Part shown: positions 18,179 to 26,140 of the stretch, piece by piece
How positions within the stretch are numbered: position 1 is the first letter of the stretch
Layout: each line of letters begins with the position of its first letter
Assembly (NCBI RefSeq): GCF_000621485.1
Contig: NZ_JHYF01000003.1
Span: 248,001-312,000 of the forward strand
Direction: 5' to 3'
Source: Alkaliphilus transvaalensis ATCC 700919
GTDB lineage: Bacteria; Bacillota; Clostridia; Peptostreptococcales; Natronincolaceae
Length of the DNA stretch: 64,000 nucleotides
Position numbers and translations under genes: made by a program
The notes under the pieces: generated by a model
What the model was told of the DNA's origin: nothing
What the model saw: the letters and a program-made list of their open reading frames with translations, nothing else
Database searches by the model: none

Positions 18179-19118
18179 AGAAAACCAAATGAAGTCAATA
18201 TCAGTAAAAAAGATGATAGAATATTTTAAGTTTGAAGAAGTGAATTTCCCAGAGAATGAAAAAAAGTACATTACTACATCGGAACTAAATCGCCCAGGAA
18301 TACAATTGGCAGGTTTTTTTAATTACTTTGCTTTTGAACGGATTCAAGTAATTGGAAAGGTAGAACACTTTTATTTAGACACCCTTTACCCTGATATTCG
18401 GCAACAACGTTTTAATAAGTTATTTTCTTATGATATCCCTTGTGTTATCGTGAGTCGAAACTTAGATATTTATGATGAAATGTTGATGGCGGCAGAAAAA
18501 TATCAGATCAAGATCCTTCGAAGTGAGCATAATACCACCCACTTAATCAGTATGCTTGTAGGCTATCTAGAGGATAAATTAGCTCCTTCATTAACCCTAC
18601 ATGGGGTTTTAATGGACATCTATGGTGTAGGGGTTTTAATTACTGGGAAGAGTGGTATTGGGAAAAGTGAAACAGCAGTAGAGCTAATTAAGCGGGGGCA
18701 TCTACTGGTGGCAGATGATTCTGTAGAAATAAAGCGAATTGGACATGAGTCATTAAGTGGAACTGCTCCAGAACTAATTAAGCACATGATGGAGGTAAGA
18801 GGCATCGGCCTAATGGATATAAAAAGCCTATTTGGTGTAGGTGCTATTAAAGAAAGCACTCAAATTAATTTAGTAATTCACTTGGAGGAATGGGATGCCC
18901 AGACAAGCTATGATCGTTTAGGCTTAGATGACAATTATCGTGAAATTTTAGGGATGAAGGTGAACGAAGTTGTTATTCCTATTAAACCTGCAAGGAATGT
19001 TGCACTTTTAATTGAAATTGCCGCTAGAAACTTTAGACAAAAGGAAATGGGTTATCATGCTGCAAAAGAATTTGACAAACGGTTAATGAGCAGTTTATCT
19101 ATTCAAGAAGAAGATTAA
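18171..19118 (+). CDS. hprK: HPr kinase/phosphorylase
   Basis: This enzyme phosphorylates HPr on Ser46 in response to glycolytic intermediates and reverses the reaction when phosphate is high, feeding CcpA carbon control. The 315 residues show an N-terminal regulatory domain, Walker A GKSGIGKS (159-166) and the HprK signature EVRGIGLMDIKSLFGVGA (about 212-230). The start overlaps uvrC by 8 bp, with GGAG 11 bp upstream. Its presence implies that CcpA-type cre sites are functional in this organism; one candidate is at 51528. Confidence 0.96.
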   Translation: MNKENQMKSISVKKMIEYFKFEEVNFPENEKKYITTSELNRPGIQLAGFFNYFAFERIQVIGKVEHFYLDTLYPDIRQQRFNKLFSYDIPCVIVSRNLDIYDEMLMAAEKYQIKILRSEHNTTHLISMLVGYLEDKLAPSLTLHGVLMDIYGVGVLITGKSGIGKSETAVELIKRGHLLVADDSVEIKRIGHESLSGTAPELIKHMMEVRGIGLMDIKSLFGVGAIKESTQINLVIHLEEWDAQTSYDRLGLDDNYREILGMKVNEVVIPIKPARNVALLIEIAARNFRQKEMGYHAAKEFDKRLMSSLSIQEED

Positions 19119-19131
19119 AGGGGGAGGACAA

Positions 19132-20091
19132 ATGTATAGGATTGGGATAGACTTAGGGGGAACAGAAATAAAAGGTGGTTTGTTAAATGAAGAGGGAGAA
19201 ATCCTTCATAAAGTCTCGGTTACAACCCCTGTAACTGATGGATTTGAAGGGGTTTGTAAAAGGATTGCTGAATTAGTAGATGAACTAATAAAGATGGCTG
19301 GGCTTCAAAGGGAGTCTGTAAAGTCGGTAGGGGTAGGGATTCCAGGGTTGTGTGACGAAAGGGGTTTTGTCTATATTGCCGTCAATCTTTATTGGGAAAA
19401 TGTACCTTTGGGTGAAAGACTTCGGCAAATTATGGGGTTACCCGTTTATATTGAGAACGATGCTACAGTAGCAGCTATAGCCGAAGCCACAAAGGGCTCT
19501 ATGAAGGAAGTAATAAATGGTGTTTTAATTACCCTTGGAACGGGGGTTGGTGGTGGTCTTATTTTGCAGGGAAGAGCCTATAGTGGTAATCATGGTCTTG
19601 GTAGTGAATTAGGACATATGATTATAGGAGAAAATGATTATAATTGTAATTGTGGCAGTAATGGATGTTTAGAGACCTTTGCTTCAGCCACTGCCCTTGT
19701 GAAATATACCAAGAGTCTACTTAAAGAGGGAAATTTTAATTCTAAACTTAGGCATCAGTTAAAAGACAACTTAGAAGATTTGAATGCTAAGATGATCTTC
19801 GACCTAGCCAAGGAAGGAGACGAAATAGCCACTAAAGCTGTGAATCGTTTTATTAAGTATCTAGCAATTGGAATAGGAAACATTATAAATTTACTTGACC
19901 CAGAGATAATTGCCCTTGGGGGTGGCGTTTCTAAGGCAGGAAGTTTCCTTATTGAATCAATAGAAGCAGAAGTAGGCAAATATGTTTTCTTTAAAAAAGG
20001 TAAAAGACATTGTAAAATTCGGTTGGCAGAGTTAGAAAATGATGCCGGGATCATTGGAGCAGCCATGATGGGGATAAAAAGAGAAGATTAA
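19132..20091 (+). CDS. glcK: ROK-family glucokinase
   Basis: The 319-residue sugar kinase of the ROK family has the phosphate-binding motif DLGGTEIKGG near residue 6, a LGTGVGGGL loop and the ROK zinc motif CNCGSNGCLE (about 178-187). Catalytic Asp lies in IENDATVAA. The family phosphorylates glucose at O6 in most clostridia. No helix-turn-helix precedes the kinase domain, so it is an enzyme and not a NagC-type repressor. It is the third gene of uvrC-hprK-glcK, with a GGGGGAGG ribosome binding site, and is followed by a strong terminator. Confidence 0.93.
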   Translation: MYRIGIDLGGTEIKGGLLNEEGEILHKVSVTTPVTDGFEGVCKRIAELVDELIKMAGLQRESVKSVGVGIPGLCDERGFVYIAVNLYWENVPLGERLRQIMGLPVYIENDATVAAIAEATKGSMKEVINGVLITLGTGVGGGLILQGRAYSGNHGLGSELGHMIIGENDYNCNCGSNGCLETFASATALVKYTKSLLKEGNFNSKLRHQLKDNLEDLNAKMIFDLAKEGDEIATKAVNRFIKYLAIGIGNIINLLDPEIIALGGGVSKAGSFLIESIEAEVGKYVFFKKGKRHCKIRLAELENDAGIIGAAMMGIKRED

Positions 20092-20096
20092 GAATA

Positions 20097-20138
20097 AAAA
20101 AAGCTAGTTTGGAATGTTTTTTCAAACTAGCTTTTAAA
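20097..20138. terminator. Terminator between convergent operons
   Basis: The arms AAAAGCTAGTTTG (ending 20111) and CAAACTAGCTTTT form a perfect stem with A- and T-runs outside, usable in both directions. Confidence 0.9.
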
Positions 20139-20155
20139 AATAGAGGGTGTTAAAG

Positions 20156-20959
20156 CTATAAAGGTAGATCCTTTTTGCTAAAGATATAAATTCCTCCACT
20201 GTAGAGGATAACTGAAAGTATAAATAAGGCAACAAAGGAAGTACCGAAACCACTGACTTTATTGATGATATCTGTAGGGTTAAACAGGGTTAGTAGAGTA
20301 GCATATTTAAGGTTTGAAAGCTGATCTCCTACGTTAGATAACATTTGAATAATTAAAAATGCTACTGGTATGCCTCCTCCTACTGCAAGGGATTGATTTG
20401 TATCATTGAAGAAACAAGAGGCGATAAACCCAATTCCACTAATGGCATAATAAAGAAGTAGTGTACCTAAATTAAGCAATAAAAATCCTGAAATATCAAG
20501 GGCGCCTGGAAACATGGCTTCACTAGAAATAATCCCAATTAGGGTTACAAAAGCAATTAATAGAGTGATACTGCCAATAAGAAATAGACCTTGGGTCACT
20601 GCAATTTTTACCCTTGTATTTGGTGTTGAAAGTAAATAGGCCATTGAGCCCTTATCCACGTGCTTTGCAATGGTACGATTAGCCACTATAATCGAATAAA
20701 TCAATGGAAATAATAAAATTAGAAAACCATAAAAATATCCAGCAATAAAACCTAATAAGGATGTGTCTACAATTGTAAAGTTTAGTGCACTGATTAGGTC
20801 CTTAGGTAGGGACTCAATAAGGGCATTCATAGAATCAAGGGTGTCTGGATCAAACATACCGACAATCATTGAAAAATAAAAAGCTAACACCACCATAAAG
20901 ATAATTAGAACTTTATAATTAGACTTAATTGTTGCTTTTAGTAAGGGCATACTAATCAT
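20156..20959 (-). CDS. ABC-2 type exporter permease
   Basis: The 267-residue protein has six hydrophobic segments and an extracytoplasmic loop after the first one (MFDPDTLDSMNALIESLPKD), typical of ABC-2 permeases of multidrug or antimicrobial exporters. The start overlaps the ATPase gene stop as ATGA, with a GGGAGGG site before it. It functions with the upstream ATPase; the substrate is unknown. Confidence 0.88.
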   Translation of the reverse strand: MISMPLLKATIKSNYKVLIIFMVVLAFYFSMIVGMFDPDTLDSMNALIESLPKDLISALNFTIVDTSLLGFIAGYFYGFLILLFPLIYSIIVANRTIAKHVDKGSMAYLLSTPNTRVKIAVTQGLFLIGSITLLIAFVTLIGIISSEAMFPGALDISGFLLLNLGTLLLYYAISGIGFIASCFFNDTNQSLAVGGGIPVAFLIIQMLSNVGDQLSNLKYATLLTLFNPTDIINKVSGFGTSFVALFILSVILYSGGIYIFSKKDLPL

Positions 20960-21840
20960 TTTGAACCCTCCCTTCCATAATAGTGCATGAAAATATCTTC
21001 TAAGCTTTGGGTAATCACATCTAAGCCCGTTACGCTATAATTGGGTAATAGGGCAATAAATTGGGAAAGGTCACCACTTATAGCGACATTAACGATATTC
21101 TCATACATTGATTCCACTGTAAGGTTTTCCTTTGCAAACTTACTTGCTTCATCAGTGGTTTTAAAAGTAACCCTGTAAAGTTTCCTTTGGGCGGCCTTTA
21201 GCGCCTGAATATCATCAATTGCTACTAAACGGCCCTGACGAATGATTCCAACACGGTCACAGGTTCTTTCTACTTCCTCAAAGCTATGGGAAGACATGAT
21301 GATTGTTCTGCCCTTTGTCTTTTCTTCTCTAATTAATTCAATAAATCGATTTTGCATAAGAGGATCAAGTCCGCTGGTAGGCTCATCTAGAATTAAAATA
21401 TCTGGGTTATGCATAAAGGCACAAACAATTCCTACCTTTTGTTTCATTCCCTTTGACATTTTTCTTATTTTACCCTTTGTATCTAATTCAAATTGAGCGA
21501 TAAGTTCATCTCTTCGGGTAAAATCCTTTAAGCCCCTCATACTTGCCATTAGATTTAAAAATTGAATTCCTGTCATATCATCAAAAAAAGCAATTTCTCC
21601 AGGTAAATAACCGAGGTTTTTTTGAATAATAGCTGCCTCTCTATGACAGTCCATTCCATCAATTTTGCAACTTCCTTGATCAGGCTTAATAAAACCTAGA
21701 AGATGACGAATTGTTGTTGTTTTTCCGGCACCGTTAGGACCAAGATATCCAAAAACTTCTCCTTTACTTACTTCAAAGGAAAGGTCAAAGACTCCTTTTT
21801 TATTTCCATAAGATTTAGTTAGTTGGTGAATTTGGATCAT
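20956..21840 (-). CDS. ABC exporter ATP-binding protein
   Basis: The 294-residue ATPase has Walker A GPNGAGKTT (about 34-42), an unusual signature MSKGMKQK in place of LSGGQ, as found in the DrrA/CcmA-type efflux branch, Walker B ILILDEP and the switch HSF. A C-terminal domain of about 85 residues follows. It is the first gene of a two-gene operon with the permease. Its promoter on the minus strand lies in the region shared with the divergent TetR gene, so export is probably induced by a ligand of that repressor. Confidence 0.92.
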   Translation of the reverse strand: MIQIHQLTKSYGNKKGVFDLSFEVSKGEVFGYLGPNGAGKTTTIRHLLGFIKPDQGSCKIDGMDCHREAAIIQKNLGYLPGEIAFFDDMTGIQFLNLMASMRGLKDFTRRDELIAQFELDTKGKIRKMSKGMKQKVGIVCAFMHNPDILILDEPTSGLDPLMQNRFIELIREEKTKGRTIIMSSHSFEEVERTCDRVGIIRQGRLVAIDDIQALKAAQRKLYRVTFKTTDEASKFAKENLTVESMYENIVNVAISGDLSQFIALLPNYSVTGLDVITQSLEDIFMHYYGREGSK

Positions 21841-21889
21841 TTTTTACACCTCCACAAAAAGTTTTGAACTAAAACCTAAATATGAGTTC

Positions 21890-21918
21890 ATTATATCAAT
21901 GGTAAAATCTAAAGTCAA
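21890..21918 (-). promoter_or_regulatory. Promoter of the ABC exporter operon
   Basis: On the minus strand TTGACT (21913-21918) and TATAAT (21890-21895) are 17 bp apart. A short palindrome ATGAGTTCAT (21883-21892) overlaps the -10 and could be an additional repressor site. Confidence 0.85.
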
Positions 21919-21921
21919 TAT

Positions 21922-21957
21922 AAAAATGAACTAATTAAGTGTAAAAAGTTCATTTTT
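21922..21957. promoter_or_regulatory. Putative TetR operator in the divergent region
   Basis: The inverted repeat AAAAATGAACT (21922-21932) and AGTTCATTTTT (21947-21957) lies between the exporter promoter and the TetR start. The half-site TGAACT also occurs at the exporter -10. Repression of the exporter and of the regulator gene itself is inferred. Confidence 0.65.
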
Positions 21958-21983
21958 ATGATATACTATGGATGGGTGATAAT

Positions 21984-22565
21984 ATGAACGGCTACGAAAA
22001 AAGAACACAAATGAAGAAGGAACTAATATTACAGGCAACTGAAGAGCTGATTTTTAGTAAGGGAATTACCAATACAAGTGTCGAAGAAATTGCAAATTTA
22101 GCTGGAGTCTCTAAAGTAACCTTATTTAAATATTTTGGGTCGAAGGATGCCCTTGTTCGCTTAGTTTTTGAAAGATACATGGATCGAAAATTAAGTGAGG
22201 TAGATAAAATGTTACAGTCAGATTTGCCCTTTCAAGAAAAAATAGAAGTATTTTTTTCTATGGAGCAGATAACCCAGGACTCAATTGATGATCGGTTTCT
22301 GCAAAGTGTACCATGGGAGGACCCTGCTATCCAATGTCTTTATGATGAAATAGCCAATACAAAGGCTGTTCCGATGTTATTAGAATTATTTAAACAAGGA
22401 AAAGATGCAGGTGTTATTGATCAAGATATATCAATAGAAGCTTTTATGGCCTACTTAGGGGCATTTACTGGTATTATGAAGGACCCAAATTTTTTGAAAA
22501 CTAGTGAAGAATTTAAAAATAGTATCAGTAAATTATTTTATTTTGGTTTGTTTGGTAAGAAATAA
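21984..22565 (+). CDS. TetR-family transcriptional regulator
   Basis: The 193-residue regulator has an N-terminal TetR helix-turn-helix (about 8-55: ILQATEELIFSKGI, TSVEEIANLAGVSKVTLFKYF) and a C-terminal ligand-binding domain. The start MNGYEKR is chosen because GGGTGAT lies before it; an ATG 12 bp upstream in frame is possible. It is divergent from the ABC exporter and probably represses it through the palindromes between the genes. The inducer is unknown. Confidence 0.92.
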   Translation: MNGYEKRTQMKKELILQATEELIFSKGITNTSVEEIANLAGVSKVTLFKYFGSKDALVRLVFERYMDRKLSEVDKMLQSDLPFQEKIEVFFSMEQITQDSIDDRFLQSVPWEDPAIQCLYDEIANTKAVPMLLELFKQGKDAGVIDQDISIEAFMAYLGAFTGIMKDPNFLKTSEEFKNSISKLFYFGLFGKK

Positions 22566-22596
22566 AGATAATAATAATATAAGTTAATTAAGTTGA

Positions 22597-22622
22597 ATAT
22601 TCCCTTTAAGGGAATTTTTTTT
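22597..22622 (+). terminator. Terminator of the TetR gene
   Basis: AATTCCCTTAAAGGGAATT-type hairpin: ATTCCCTT is followed at once by AAGGGAAT and an 8-T run. Confidence 0.8.
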
Positions 22623-22821
22623 GTTTATGGCGAGTAAGTTATAGTAAAAGTCAGCTTTGTTTCTTTTAAGTAGGAACACTTAAAATACTAAATAACTCAT
22701 CTTATACAGAATAAAGTTATATAATTTAGACTATTTTAAATTTAATATAAATAATTAAAGGAATAAATGATAAGAGAATCGAAATAATATGTAATCGAAA
22801 TAATTATTAGGAGGTATTATT

Positions 22822-24603
22822 ATGGAGCTAAAATGGAGTTTAAAGGAGTTATACCCCTCCTTTGAAGATGATAGTTTTAAAGAGGATTTAGTGAAAGTAA
22901 AAAAACGATTTGATGAAATAAGTAGTTGGATAGATAGGGAGTTGGAAAGTACTAATAATCCAGTTGAGAAGATGGAGTATATGGTTGGGGAATGTAGTGA
23001 TTTAAAGAGTCGTCTTCATCGTTTATATTCCTTTTCATATTTATCCTTAACAGTTGACGCCACAAATGAAATTGCATTACAATCTGTAAACAAAATAGAA
23101 AAAATACAGTCCGAAGCAACAAAAATAATTGTAGCTTTTGAAAAGTGGTTAGGAAAACTAGAAAATTTAGAAGAGCTTATTAATACATCAGAAATCCTAA
23201 AAGATCATCACTTTTTTTTAACAGAAAGCAAGAAAAAAAATAAGTATCTTCTCAGTGAAGGAGAAGAGATTATTTTAAGTAAAATGAGTAATACAGGGGC
23301 TAAAGCTTGGACAAAACTGCAATCTCTTTTAGCTTCTACCCTTATGATTCCGATAGAGGTTAAAGGAGAAATAAAGGAACTTCCATTACCTAGTATAAGA
23401 AACATGGCCTATGATTCAGACCCTAATGTGAGAAGAAAAGCTTATGAAGCAGAACTAGAGGCATATAAACAGATTGATGAAGCCTCTGCCGCTGCCCTCA
23501 ATGGAATAAAGGGGGAAGTTATTACGGTTGCCGCCCTTAGAGGATATCAGTCTCCATTGGAGAAGACCCTAATAGAGAGCCGAATGGATGAAGAAGTGTT
23601 GAATGCTATGCTAGAAGCAATGGAGGAGAGTTTACCTGTCTTTAGAAAATATTATCGCAAGAAGGGTGAATTGTTAGGTCACGAAGCTGGGTTACCTTTT
23701 TTTGACCTGCTTGCTCCAATGGGGACAGTTAATAAGCAATATACTTATGAAGAAGCGACAGCCTTTGTTGTTAAACATTTTCGATCCTTTAGTGATAAGT
23801 TAGCTGATTATGCTACTAAGGCGATAGAAAATAACTGGATTGATGTTGAACCAAGGAAGGGAAAAAGGGGTGGAGCCTTTTGCTTTAATCTACATCCTAT
23901 TAAGGAAAGTAGATTCTTGTTAAACTTTACAGGTAGTTTCAAAAATGTCAGTACTTTAGCCCATGAGTTAGGTCATGGGTATCATGGAGCATGTTTAGTG
24001 GATGAAGGCATTTTAAATACCACTTATCCAATGCCTTTAGCAGAAACAGCTTCAATTTTTGCCGAGACGATTATTACCAATGCAGCCCTTAAGGAAGCTA
24101 CTAAAGAAGAGGCATTTAGTATTTTAGAAAGTTCAATCTCCCATTCAGGACAAATTATAGTAGATATTTATAGTCGTTATTTATTTGAAACAGCCCTTTT
24201 TAAGGAACGGGAGAAGTATCCTGTATCTGTTGAAAAACTTAACAAACTTATGATGGAAGCACAAAAGGTGGCTTATGGAGATGGTTTAGACCATCGTTAT
24301 TTACATCAATATATGTGGATAAATAAATCCCACTATTATAATGCTGAACGAAACTTTTACAACTTCCCCTATGCCTTTGGGTTGCTTTTTGCCCTTGGGA
24401 TCTATAGCGAGTATTTAAAGCGGGGAGAAAGCTTTGTAGAAGAGTACGATCAACTCCTTAGAGCTACAGGAAAGAATTCAATTAGAGATGTAGCCAAAAT
24501 GGCTGGAATTGATGTAGCTTCTAAAGATTTTTGGAGAAGTTCATTAAAATTAATAGAAGAAGATATTGAAAAGTTTATTGAGTTAGCCAATGAGAGATTA
24601 TAA
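22822..24603 (+). CDS. pepF: Oligoendopeptidase F (M3B metallopeptidase)
   Basis: This is a cytoplasmic zinc peptidase cleaving short peptides. Its 593 residues are the family length. The zinc motif is in LAHELGHGYHG (near residue 377; HExxH with the two His and Glu present), followed by a distal Glu in the ETASIFAE region. No signal peptide is present. AGGAGG precedes the ATG. The gene is monocistronic, with a repeat element directly after its stop codon. Confidence 0.95.
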   Translation: MELKWSLKELYPSFEDDSFKEDLVKVKKRFDEISSWIDRELESTNNPVEKMEYMVGECSDLKSRLHRLYSFSYLSLTVDATNEIALQSVNKIEKIQSEATKIIVAFEKWLGKLENLEELINTSEILKDHHFFLTESKKKNKYLLSEGEEIILSKMSNTGAKAWTKLQSLLASTLMIPIEVKGEIKELPLPSIRNMAYDSDPNVRRKAYEAELEAYKQIDEASAAALNGIKGEVITVAALRGYQSPLEKTLIESRMDEEVLNAMLEAMEESLPVFRKYYRKKGELLGHEAGLPFFDLLAPMGTVNKQYTYEEATAFVVKHFRSFSDKLADYATKAIENNWIDVEPRKGKRGGAFCFNLHPIKESRFLLNFTGSFKNVSTLAHELGHGYHGACLVDEGILNTTYPMPLAETASIFAETIITNAALKEATKEEAFSILESSISHSGQIIVDIYSRYLFETALFKEREKYPVSVEKLNKLMMEAQKVAYGDGLDHRYLHQYMWINKSHYYNAERNFYNFPYAFGLLFALGIYSEYLKRGESFVEEYDQLLRATGKNSIRDVAKMAGIDVASKDFWRSSLKLIEEDIEKFIELANERL

Positions 24604-24610
24604 CATTTGG

Positions 24611-24700
24611 AAATGAGTAATTACTTTAATATGATAGTATATTACCCATTGAAGATTAAGTAATGAAGTTTTTGTTTTGCAGTAATTGCAGTAGTGTAAA
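24611..24700 (-). mobile_element. MITE-like repeat, inverted partial copy
   Basis: ATGAGTAATTACTTT..ATTACCCATTGAAG..GAAG..GTTTTGC corresponds to the reverse complement of the inside of the copy at 7603-7754. It starts within 10 bp of the pepF stop codon. The terminal repeat is eroded. Confidence 0.6.
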
Positions 24701-24760
24701 TTCTATTAAATTATAGAAGTTTCCTCTGCAATTTTCCCAACAATATAATACTTTTAGGGT

Positions 24761-24829
24761 GATAGATACTTCCAAGGTAGAAACTGTAATTAATCAAAAT
24801 TACAAATCTGCTTTGGAAGTTTTTCTATC
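24761..24829 (+). terminator. Long hairpin, possible terminator of pepF
   Basis: GATAGATACTTCCAA (24761-24775) pairs imperfectly with TTGGAAGTTTTTCTATC (24813-24829). Inside, GTAATT and AATTAC form a second hairpin. Confidence 0.45.
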
Positions 24830-24941
24830 TGTTGATAAAGCATTAACACGATAAGCAGGGAATCTTGCGGTAAAATTCGACATTATTGAGAAAACATTAA
24901 CAAAGTTTAATAATTAGGTAGTATTTTTTTTGAAATAACAA

Positions 24942-24971
24942 TTGCAGAAGATAAGAAATATAGTGTATAAT
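24942..24971 (+). promoter_or_regulatory. Putative promoter of the hydCDBA operon
   Basis: TTGCAG (24942-24947) and TATAAT (24966-24971) are 18 bp apart. This gives a leader of about 275 nt that contains the Rex-like site. Confidence 0.6.
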
Positions 24972-25077
24972 CAAAGTATAAATGATGAAAAAAGAATATT
25001 CACAGAATATAGTTAATTTTCTAAAAACTAAACAGGACATTTTGATAGTCGAAATATGGGATTCACTAAGCAAAAGA

Positions 25078-25095
25078 ATGTTAACAATTTAACAA
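25078..25095. promoter_or_regulatory. Rex-like operator in the hyd leader
   Basis: ATGTTAACAATTTAACAA matches the clostridial Rex consensus TTGTTAAnnnnTTAACAA except at the first base. Rex senses NADH/NAD+ and commonly controls hydrogenase and fermentative genes. The site is about 170 bp before hydC; a similar one precedes the formate dehydrogenase operon. Confidence 0.65.
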
Positions 25096-25253
25096 CAAAC
25101 GATGGAAAAAAATCACAATTAATATGAAGGATTTTATCGTTATATGTAGAAAATTTAGTTGATTTAAACTATTCAGAATTAATTTTATGTAATAATTAAT
25201 TTCGTTTGGCAATAAGCTTAAAATCAAAATATGTAAAAAATAGGAGGGGCAAT

Positions 25254-25727
25254 ATGGCTAAAAATATTCTTACTGAAGAAAACTTCAAGAGATTGGAAGG
25301 AATCATTGAGGCTAATAAAGGCAAAAAAGGTGCATTGATGCCAGTATTACATGAGGCTCAAAAAATCTTTGGATGTATTCCGTTGGAAGTACAAAAAAGG
25401 GTTTCTAATGAACTAGAAGTTCCCTTAAGTGAGATTTATGGTGTAGTTACTTTTTATTCGCAATTCACTCTAGAGCCACGAGGAGAATACGTAATTGGAG
25501 TTTGTTTAGGTACAGCCTGTTATGTTAAAAATGCACAACCAATCATTGATAAGATTAGTGAGCTAACGGGAGCACCAGTTGGTGGAACCTCAGCAGATGG
25601 AAAGTTTTCTCTTGAAGCTACAAGATGTATTGGGGCCTGTGGTCTAGCTCCTGTACTTACGGTAAATGAAGATGTATATGGAAGATTAGTGGTAGGGGAT
25701 GTACCTGGCATAGTTGCTAAATATTAA
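25254..25727 (+). CDS. hydC: Bifurcating hydrogenase NuoE-like subunit HydC
   Basis: The 157-residue thioredoxin-like [2Fe-2S] protein belongs to the NuoE/24-kDa family, part of the electron-bifurcating [FeFe]-hydrogenase. Cluster Cys are in GVCLGTACYVKNA and ATRCIGACGLAPV. The start MAKNILTEENF follows AGGAGGGG and matches the paralogue at 34734 exactly; the frame is open upstream without a ribosome binding site. It is first in hydC-hydD-hydB-hydA. About 80 percent of residues look identical to the second copy, so the two arose by duplication. Confidence 0.93.
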   Translation: MAKNILTEENFKRLEGIIEANKGKKGALMPVLHEAQKIFGCIPLEVQKRVSNELEVPLSEIYGVVTFYSQFTLEPRGEYVIGVCLGTACYVKNAQPIIDKISELTGAPVGGTSADGKFSLEATRCIGACGLAPVLTVNEDVYGRLVVGDVPGIVAKY

Positions 25728-25746
25728 AAAAAGGGGGCATTTTAAA

Positions 25747-26115
25747 ATGAAATCTTTACAAGAACTAGAGCAAATTCGCCAACAGGCATTGGAAAAGGTA
25801 AGTATTAGAACCGATAGAAAAGGTACTAGAATCGTTGTAGGAATGGCCACCTGTGGAATTACTGCTGGAGCAAGACCGGTGCTTATGGGATTATTAGGAG
25901 AAGTTCAGAAAAGAAAATTACAAGACGTTGTTGTAACCCAAACAGGATGTATTGGTGTATGCCGTCTAGAGCCAATTGTTGAAGTCTACAAAGAAGGTGA
26001 AGGAAAAACCACCTATGTAGAAATGACACCAGAAAAGGCTCAAAGGGTTATATTAGAACATATTGTTAATGGAAAAGTAGTGGATGAATTTACTATTGGA
26101 GCTTATGAAAAATAA
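25747..26115 (+). CDS. hydD: [2Fe-2S] ferredoxin subunit HydD
   Basis: The 122-residue thioredoxin-like ferredoxin has cluster Cys in MATCGITAGA and QTGCIGVCRLEP. It corresponds to the small extra subunit found between the NuoE- and NuoF-like subunits in clostridial and Acetobacterium hydrogenase operons. The start MKSLQELEQ follows AAGGGGG. Its first 22 residues reappear fused to the NuoF-like protein at 35235, where the rest of this gene is missing. Confidence 0.85.
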   Translation: MKSLQELEQIRQQALEKVSIRTDRKGTRIVVGMATCGITAGARPVLMGLLGEVQKRKLQDVVVTQTGCIGVCRLEPIVEVYKEGEGKTTYVEMTPEKAQRVILEHIVNGKVVDEFTIGAYEK

Positions 26116-26140
26116 TAGCCAGAGATAAGGGGGTTAAACA

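Larger units (their letters stand above)
24604..25253. other. 650-bp intergenic region before the hydrogenase operon
   Basis: The region holds an inverted copy of the dispersed repeat (24611-24700), a long hairpin (24761-24829), a promoter (24942-24971) and a Rex-like palindrome (25078-25095), leaving a leader of about 275 nt before hydC. No small ORF with a good ribosome binding site was found. Confidence 0.65.
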
